A stretch of 10,450 nt of DNA. Source: RUG11551 sp045586185. Its GTDB lineage: Bacteria; Planctomycetota; Planctomycetia; Pirellulales; Thermoguttaceae. Within the stretch, counting starts at the first letter, position 1. Each line of letters begins with the position of its first letter. Location of the stretch: contig JAZMZV010000049.1 of NCBI GenBank assembly GCA_045586185.1, positions 1 through 10,450 on the forward strand, given 5' to 3'. A program made the position numbers and the translations under genes. The notes under the pieces were generated by a model. It worked only from the letters and a program-made list of their open reading frames with translations, searched no databases and was not told the DNA's origin. Of the stretch, positions 6,263-10,450 are shown piece by piece.

Positions 6263-6299
6263 TCCTTTTTCCCTCCCAAGGCGGGGATTCCATGCGGCG
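6263..6299 (-). promoter_or_regulatory. csrA leader with four GGA motifs, likely CsrA autoregulatory site
   Basis: The predicted leader, read on the minus strand, contains ATGGAATC, TTGGGAGGGA (two GGAs) and AAGGAATG. It thus holds four GGA trinucleotides within about 40 nt, two of them at or next to the ribosome-binding region. CCC and GGG segments around CGCCTT can pair so that GGAs flank a hairpin. CsrA binding here would block ribosome access, the known mode of CsrA negative feedback in other bacteria. Binding itself is inferred. Confidence 0.6.
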
Positions 6300-6306
6300 G
6301 CTGTCA

Positions 6307-6335
6307 ATTATAACAGTCGCGCCGCGAAAGGTCGA
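6307..6335 (-). promoter_or_regulatory. Candidate sigma70 promoter of csrA
   Basis: A perfect -10 TATAAT (complement of 6307-6312) lies 17 nt from a -35 TCGACC (complement of 6330-6335), which matches the consensus at four of six positions. This predicts a start near 6300 and a leader of about 38 nt. The leader would contain the GGA cluster. Confidence 0.6.
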
Positions 6336-6353
6336 AAAAATCGTTTCTTCGAC
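6331..6353. repeat. Near-palindrome over the csrA -35 element, candidate operator
   Basis: GTCGAA (6331-6336) and TTCGAC (6348-6353) are perfect arms. After one mismatch, AAA pairs with TTT around TCG, giving a 23-bp near-palindrome. Its left arm covers the predicted csrA -35. That position would suit a repressor binding as a symmetric dimer. Confidence 0.45.
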
Positions 6354-6436
6354 TCGCATTCGGTTTGATACAGATTTTTTTGGAAAATTCTGGACTCAAA
6401 CCATATTAAAGTACTGGTCTTTTTATGTCTTTCGTG

Positions 6437-6458
6437 TAAAATCAGGGTTGGGATTTTA
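6437..6458. repeat. 7-bp inverted repeat beside the heptamer array
   Basis: TAAAATC (6437-6443) and GATTTTA (6452-6458) form a perfect inverted repeat with an 8-nt loop. It ends 1 nt before the TTGCGAG heptamer array starts. No T-run follows. It may belong to the same repeat element as the two arrays. Confidence 0.4.
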
Positions 6459-6459
6459 A

Positions 6460-6490
6460 GTTGCGAGTTGCGAGTGGCGAGTTGCGAGAG
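6460..6490 (+). repeat. Heptanucleotide tandem array, TTGCGAG family (left arm)
   Basis: TTGCGAG occurs at 6461-6467, 6468-6474 and 6482-6488. The variant TGGCGAG lies at 6475-6481, so four units run in perfect 7-nt phase. A reverse-complement array of the same family lies 80 nt to the right, and the two can pair. There is no coding potential. Confidence 0.75.
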
Positions 6491-6497
6491 ATTTTTA

Positions 6498-6514
6498 TAT
6501 AGGTTGCCCCTATA
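6498..6514. repeat. Small hairpin between the two heptamer arrays
   Basis: TATAGG (6498-6503) and CCTATA (6509-6514) are perfect arms around a 5-nt loop. It lies inside the segment bounded by the inverted heptamer arrays. The rest of that segment (6515-6569) shows nothing recognisable. Confidence 0.35.
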
Positions 6515-6569
6515 AATATTAAACCGCTAATTGGTTCTAGCAGAACGCCGTTGCGTCTGATTATATATT

Positions 6570-6600
6570 CTCGCTACTCGCAACTCGTTTCTCGCTACTG
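6570..6600 (-). repeat. Heptanucleotide tandem array, TTGCGAG family (inverted right arm)
   Basis: On the plus strand the units are CTCGCTA (6570-6576), CTCGCAA (6577-6583), CTCGTTT (6584-6590) and CTCGCTA (6591-6597), then CTG. CTCGCAA is the exact reverse complement of the TTGCGAG unit at 6461-6488. The two arrays therefore form an inverted pair about 140 nt long, between divergent csrA and the tatD-like gene. Confidence 0.7.
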
Positions 6601-6704
6601 ACTAACAATAGATTATATTTTTCAACTTGACGCAAGTATTTTTATTAAATTATCGATTTTATCTAAATTAAACAGCGCACAGCCGTTAAAATCGATACAA
6701 TCGT

Positions 6705-6710
6705 TATAAT
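6705..6710 (+). promoter_or_regulatory. Candidate -10 element for the tatD-like gene
   Basis: TATAAT lies 22 nt before the start codon. No good -35 is found 16-18 nt upstream, so the call rests on the -10 alone. It overlaps an imperfect 9-nt direct repeat (ACAATCGTT / ATAATCGTT, 6698-6715). Use of this element would give a very short leader, in keeping with the lack of a Shine-Dalgarno site. Confidence 0.3.
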
Positions 6711-6732
6711 CGTTACTTTATATCGAATAGCA

Positions 6733-7539
6733 ATGTATTTTTGTGATACTCACGCTCACCTGAACGACGTCTCGATAATTGGTTTCCTGGACGAACTTCT
6801 GCTCAACGCCCGAGCCACCGGGGTGCAGAAAATCGTTATACCAGCTACGGATAGAAAAACGTCTGAAGATATTATACGTCTGACGGCAACCCGCCCGGAC
6901 GTCTTTTCCGCCGTTGGGATTCACCCCAACGATTCCGCCAAGGCGGCGCCGGACGACTGGGACGCGGTTGTCGAGCTGACCCGAACGGAGCTTGCCAACG
7001 GAAACGCCGGGAAGATCGTTGCCATCGGAGAATCCGGCTTGGACAGGTACTGGGACGACGCCCCGATGGAGGTTCAGCTGGACTTCCTCAATCGCCACCT
7101 GGACTTGGCGCGCCAGTTCGACTTGCCGATTATTCTGCACTGCCGGGAGGCGGAATCCGACCTCATTCCCGCGTTGCAGGCGTATCGTCAGAAAACCGGC
7201 TGGATGAAAGGGATTCTACATTCCTTCTCGTCGGACGTCCACGATTTGGAACTCTATCTGGAACTGGGTCTGTACGTCGGCTTTGGCGGGATGATAACGT
7301 ACAAGCAAAAGAAATTCGACCCTGTCCGCGACGCTGCGTTCGCCGCCCCGATGGATCGGATTCTCATTGAAACGGACTGCCCGTACTTAACCCCCTCCCC
7401 AATGAGAGGCAAAGTTGAATTCAACCAAAGCGCCTACGTCGTCCATACGGCGCAAAAGCTGGCGGAAATCAAAAAGACGTCGCTGGAAGAAATCGCCAAC
7501 GCGACAACCGAAAACGCCGTTAGGCTGCTGAAAATATAG
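6733..7539 (+). CDS. TatD-family metal-dependent hydrolase (putative DNase)
   Basis: The 268-residue protein is a TIM-barrel amidohydrolase-fold enzyme of the TatD/YcfH family; members are metal-dependent deoxyribonucleases. The ligand set is intact: DTHAH (5-9, with His7 and His9), GESGLD (99-104, with Glu100), LHCRE (135-139, with His136), LHSFS (162-166, with His163) and ETDCPYLTP (213-221, with Asp215). GIHP (62-65) is also typical. The length is normal for the family and the protein should be cytoplasmic. No strong Shine-Dalgarno site precedes the ATG, but DTHAH so close to the N-terminus fixes the start well. Its TAG stop is also the first unit of a 7-nt repeat array. It is probably a housekeeping gene, for example in nucleic-acid quality control, and not necessarily linked to the TIR gene 195 nt downstream. 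Confidence 0.93.
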   Translation: MYFCDTHAHLNDVSIIGFLDELLLNARATGVQKIVIPATDRKTSEDIIRLTATRPDVFSAVGIHPNDSAKAAPDDWDAVVELTRTELANGNAGKIVAIGESGLDRYWDDAPMEVQLDFLNRHLDLARQFDLPIILHCREAESDLIPALQAYRQKTGWMKGILHSFSSDVHDLELYLELGLYVGFGGMITYKQKKFDPVRDAAFAAPMDRILIETDCPYLTPSPMRGKVEFNQSAYVVHTAQKLAEIKKTSLEEIANATTENAVRLLKI

Positions 7540-7571
7540 CGCGTAGTGCATAGTGCATAGCGCTTAGGACG
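7537..7571 (+). repeat. Heptanucleotide tandem array, TAGTGCA family, beginning at a stop codon
   Basis: Units in strict 7-nt phase are TAGCGCG (7537-7543), TAGTGCA (7544-7550 and 7551-7557), TAGCGCT (7558-7564) and a diverged TAGGACG (7565-7571). The first three bases are the TAG stop of the tatD-like gene. The unit differs from the other two heptamer families in this window. Confidence 0.7.
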
Positions 7572-7575
7572 CAAC

Positions 7576-7588
7576 CGTCAGTCTGACG
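7576..7588. repeat. 13-bp palindrome after the tatD-like gene
   Basis: CGTCAG (7576-7581) and CTGACG (7583-7588) are perfect arms with a single central T. The loop is too short for a regular hairpin, and the following sequence is AT-rich without a clean T-run. A protein-binding site is as likely as a terminator. Confidence 0.35.
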
Positions 7589-7612
7589 CCTAATTATAAA
7601 TATACATCCCTG

Positions 7613-7640
7613 TTGCTTTTTTTCTTAGATTTCGTATTAT
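7613..7640 (+). promoter_or_regulatory. Candidate promoter of the TIR-STAND-TPR gene
   Basis: TTGCTT (7613-7618) and TATTAT (7635-7640) are 16 nt apart. The -10 matches the consensus at five of six positions and the -35 at only three. The leader to the start at 7735 would be about 88 nt, and I see no clear structure in it. Weak, but the best candidate in this 195-nt gap. Confidence 0.35.
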
Positions 7641-7734
7641 TAGAATAGAGGTGAAGAATACGATAGTTTAAGATTCGATTCCAAATTCGTTAACATTGTC
7701 CCTCGTTTTCCCCATTTTATTACGGAGAAAAATC

Positions 7735-10437
7735 ATGAAGTACGATTACACCTTTTTCATCAGTTACGCTCACAAAGACAACACAGAGGACGGCTCCCCC
7801 GGCTTTGTCGATGAATTTGTCCATAAACTCCGGGAGATGCACAGTCAAATATTCGGTGGAAATAACGGAGAGAAAGACGTCTTTTTTGATACAGATGGAA
7901 TTCCTGACGGGTCCAACTGGGATTTGACGATCCGGTCTAAACTCGCTAAATCGAGGTTTCTTATCGTGCTTTTGTCGCCGAATTACTTCCAGAGCAAATA
8001 CTGCGCCAAAGAGTTCGACTGGTTGATGAAGCACGAAATGCACCGCTGTACGCTGGGGGAAGGAACCATGCCGATGATTATTAATAACGTTGGCGTATTC
8101 GATCCCAAGATCACGCCGGCGCCTGAAATTCCTGAATGTTTACAGATTCAATTCCCGAACTGGCTAAGTCGGATTCAGACTTACCAGTCCAAAAATTTTG
8201 ACATGCACGATTTCCTCATTGCGAAAATCGACGATGTGCTGAACAATCTTCGCGACAAAGCCAAAGACAAATACCGGCGCCAAAATATAGTAGATCGTTT
8301 GCCCTACGACACCTATCCGGGATACAACGAAAACTTTGTCGGTCGTCGGGAAGAACTGTTGTCCTTGCGTATACATCTAAGTACAAGAAACGGCAGGAGG
8401 GTTATTTCCGCTCTGACGGGCTTGGGCGGGTTCGGGAAAACCGAGATGGCTCTTACCTACGGGCACGCCTTCGGGTGGGATTACAAGCTGGGTCGGTTCT
8501 TTAAGCCTTGTGAGAACTGCAAATCCATTTACGAAGCGCTTCTGACCTGCGGCATTCAGGACAAGTATGGCTGGAAACCGGAAGGAACGCCCGAAGAGCA
8601 GCTTCAGGAAATTTTTGAACGTCTGAGAGAGGAACAGGAAAATATCATTGCAAAGAATACGGAGCCAGGGATTCCCAACACGGAGGGAGCGCATGCGTTG
8701 ATCATTCTCGATAACGTGAACCTCGATAATGAAAACAACGACGAACCGAATTTGATTTCCCAGCTGCTTGCTCTAAACAATCTTCCAGAGTTTATCCATA
8801 TCATAATTACAACACGTTCGAATACAAACAACTATTCGGGCATTTACACCGCTTCGGTAGAACGTCTGAGCGAAGACGAATCGGTCGAACTATTGAGCAA
8901 CCTGCGTCCGTTTTCGAATCTAACGGAAGCGCAGGCTGCGCGAAAGATCGCGCAATTGCTGGCGGGGTTCACGCTGGAATTGGAACTTACGGGAGCGTAT
9001 CTTGCCAATAACGAATGTATCACATACCAGGAGCAATATAACGAGCTTAAGAGTAATTTTGAAGGCGTCTCCCAAACAATGGCGGTGGAAATCGGCGAAC
9101 TGAGACGACACTCGTCTGTAACGTTAGCAACGGTAATGAAATCGCCGCTTTCAAAGCTTTCTCCTACAGCGCGCAAAGCTTTGGAATTTGCGTCCTTGAT
9201 GCCCCCGGACGCGGCGGCGTTAGGCTGGATTCCTGAATTGCTCGGTCTCGATACTATTAAGGGAAAGAAAGCTCTTAGCGAACTGCCTCGTTATTGTCTT
9301 GTTACTCCATTAAAGAGCGAACCGAATATAGGACGTATTCATCGTCTGGTCGCGGAAACGGTCAAGCAGGAAATCCAGAAAGAAAAGCAAAGGGAAATCA
9401 CCGCTAAGATCCGGGAAAAATGTAACGAACTGCTTGAAAAAGATATAACTTTCTGGTGTTCAACTGAACATTCGTGGAACATCACGCCGGTTTTTGAATT
9501 CTGTTTAATGCTGGCGGATAACTGGACAGTGGAGGATTCTGAAGAGGAAATCAACTGGAACCTTACCTGGATGCTTGATACAGCTGGGGATATGCTCAAT
9601 TCGCTTGGAAAAATGAATGAGACAAAAAAGGCTTACCAGCGATGTTTTGAAATACGCAAAGAACGAGTCGATGCATTTCCTTCATGCGCGGACGCCCAGC
9701 GGGATTTGAGCGTTTCGTACGACAGCCTTGGCGATTTGGAGCAAGCCGCCGGAAATGCTGACGCCGCGAGGGAGTGGTACGAGAAGGCTCTGGAAATCCG
9801 CAAGCAGTTGGCTCAGAAGGCGCCGGAGAACGTTGATTTTCAGCGAGGTTTGAGTATTTCGTACGAACGCCTTGGCGATTTGGAGAAAGACTCCGGAAAC
9901 GCTGCCGCCGCGAGGGAGTGGTACGAGAAATCACTGGAAATTGCTAAACAGTTGGCAGAGAAGGCGCCGGAGAACGTTACGTTCCAGCAGGATTTGAGCA
10001 CATCGTACAACAAGCTTGGCGATTTGGAGCAAGACGCCGGAAATGCTGACGCCGCGAGGGAGTGGTACGAGAAGGCTCTGGAAATCCGCAAGCAGTTGGC
10101 TCAGAAGGCGCCGGAGAACGTTGATTTTCAGCGAGGTTTGAGTATTTCGTACGAACGCCTTGGACTTTTAGAGCAAGCCGCCGGAAACGCTGCCGCCGCG
10201 CGGGAATGGTACGAGAAGGCTCTGGAAATCAGCAAGCGGTTTGCAGAACAGATGAAGGACGACGTTCAAGCCCAGCGGAATTTGAGCGTTTCGTACAACA
10301 ACCTCGGCGATTTGGAGCAAGCCGCCGGAAACGCTGCCGCCGCGCGGGAGTGGTACGAGAAGGGGCTGGAAATTACTAAGCAGTTGGCTCAGAAGGCGCC
10401 GGAGAACGTTGGAAGTCGGAGGGCCAAGCGGTCTTAG
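7735..10437 (+). CDS. TIR-STAND/NB-ARC-like NTPase-TPR protein, putative bacterial NLR-type immune protein
   Basis: This 900-residue protein has three parts. Residues 4 to about 155 are a TIR domain: FFISYAHKD (7-15), DTDGIPDGSNW (52-62) and SKYCAKEF (87-94), where Glu93 sits at the catalytic position of NAD+-cleaving TIRs. Residues about 195-545 resemble an NB-ARC/STAND NTPase: Walker A GLGGFGKT (229-236), Walker B ALIILDN (321-327), IITTR with Arg361 as likely sensor, GFTLELELTGAYL (411-423) in place of the usual GLPL motif, and HRLVAE (536-541). Residues about 605-892 are TPR-like repeats of 48 residues. The ATG at 7735 was chosen: it has GGAG at 7724-7727 and begins right at the first TIR strand. 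A TTG at 7696 would add 13 residues. By analogy with known TIR and STAND defence proteins, ligand sensing by the repeats would trigger oligomerisation and NAD+ depletion. That role is inferred; no partner gene is visible. Confidence 0.9.
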   Translation: MKYDYTFFISYAHKDNTEDGSPGFVDEFVHKLREMHSQIFGGNNGEKDVFFDTDGIPDGSNWDLTIRSKLAKSRFLIVLLSPNYFQSKYCAKEFDWLMKHEMHRCTLGEGTMPMIINNVGVFDPKITPAPEIPECLQIQFPNWLSRIQTYQSKNFDMHDFLIAKIDDVLNNLRDKAKDKYRRQNIVDRLPYDTYPGYNENFVGRREELLSLRIHLSTRNGRRVISALTGLGGFGKTEMALTYGHAFGWDYKLGRFFKPCENCKSIYEALLTCGIQDKYGWKPEGTPEEQLQEIFERLREEQENIIAKNTEPGIPNTEGAHALIILDNVNLDNENNDEPNLISQLLALNNLPEFIHIIITTRSNTNNYSGIYTASVERLSEDESVELLSNLRPFSNLTEAQAARKIAQLLAGFTLELELTGAYLANNECITYQEQYNELKSNFEGVSQTMAVEIGELRRHSSVTLATVMKSPLSKLSPTARKALEFASLMPPDAAALGWIPELLGLDTIKGKKALSELPRYCLVTPLKSEPNIGRIHRLVAETVKQEIQKEKQREITAKIREKCNELLEKDITFWCSTEHSWNITPVFEFCLMLADNWTVEDSEEEINWNLTWMLDTAGDMLNSLGKMNETKKAYQRCFEIRKERVDAFPSCADAQRDLSVSYDSLGDLEQAAGNADAAREWYEKALEIRKQLAQKAPENVDFQRGLSISYERLGDLEKDSGNAAAAREWYEKSLEIAKQLAEKAPENVTFQQDLSTSYNKLGDLEQDAGNADAAREWYEKALEIRKQLAQKAPENVDFQRGLSISYERLGLLEQAAGNAAAAREWYEKALEISKRFAEQMKDDVQAQRNLSVSYNNLGDLEQAAGNAAAAREWYEKGLEITKQLAQKAPENVGSRRAKRS
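9691..10410 (+). repeat. Five tandem 144-nt coding repeats (48-residue TPR units)
   Basis: Units start at 9691, 9835, 9979, 10123 and 10267, each encoding 48 residues. Each carries core motifs such as LGDLEQ, AREWYEKALEI and QLAQKAPENV. Positions 9747-9875 are identical to 10035-10163, a 129-nt perfect repeat at an offset of exactly two units (288 nt). A further unit would begin at 10411, but the reading frame there turns into GSRRAKRS and stops. Confidence 0.9.
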
Positions 10438-10450
10438 GAAGACAACTTAG

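Noticed and set aside
6263..6307. Longer CsrA start at 6307
   Set aside because: CsrA begins at MLVLSR, and the upstream codons lie in the leader and overlap the predicted -10 region.
6460..6600. Possible CRISPR array
   Set aside because: The repeat units are 7 nt, contiguous and without spacers, so they are short tandem repeats.
6733..7539. The TatD-like hydrolase as a partner of the TIR protein in a two-gene defence system
   Set aside because: The genes are 195 nt apart with a repeat array, a palindrome and a possible promoter between them, and TatD proteins are widespread housekeeping enzymes.
7696..7734. Upstream TTG start for the TIR protein
   Set aside because: The extra 13 residues lie outside the TIR fold and lack a good ribosome-binding site, while the ATG at 7735 has GGAG at proper spacing and starts at the first TIR strand.

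Overview
The window is bacterial chromosome. It has a CsrA regulator, a tRNA-Glu without an encoded CCA end, Shine-Dalgarno sites before some genes and sigma70-like promoters. The taxon cannot be fixed from sequence alone. A C-terminally extended CsrA, heptanucleotide intergenic repeats and a TIR/STAND/TPR protein would fit a planctomycete-like (PVC) bacterium, but that is an inference of modest confidence.

Region 1 (1-3814, minus strand, AT-rich) is a three-gene surface-polymer operon. It is read in the order Wzt/TagH-type ABC export ATPase, CapA-like metallophosphatase-fold protein, then TupA-like ATP-grasp protein. The genes are spaced 13 nt (with the CapA start chosen here) and 0 nt, so they are very probably co-transcribed. 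No ABC permease lies in the window. The 225 nt after the operon hold several inverted repeats, including a 23-nt-arm structure.

Region 2 (4163-6353, minus strand, more GC-rich) is housekeeping: csrA, a tRNA-Glu(UUC) with its own promoter and rho-independent terminator, and a class I/II PLP aminotransferase. The csrA leader carries four GGA motifs between a good promoter and the start codon, as expected for CsrA autoregulation. A near-palindrome covers its -35 element.

Region 3 (6354-10450, plus strand) begins with a divergent intergenic stretch holding two inverted arrays of 7-nt repeats. A TatD-family metal-dependent hydrolase follows. After it comes a 900-residue protein with an N-terminal TIR domain, a central STAND/NB-ARC-like NTPase and a C-terminal array of 48-residue TPR units. 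This is the architecture of bacterial NLR-like immune proteins and is the strongest candidate here for a defence system. Its TPR array is almost identical at the DNA level, including a 129-nt perfect repeat 288 nt apart, so it has expanded or been homogenised recently. The array stops abruptly just before the window edge.

Three different 7-nt repeat families occur in the intergenic DNA. Two sit directly at gene 3' ends (aminotransferase and tatD-like), and one of those includes the stop codon as a repeat unit.
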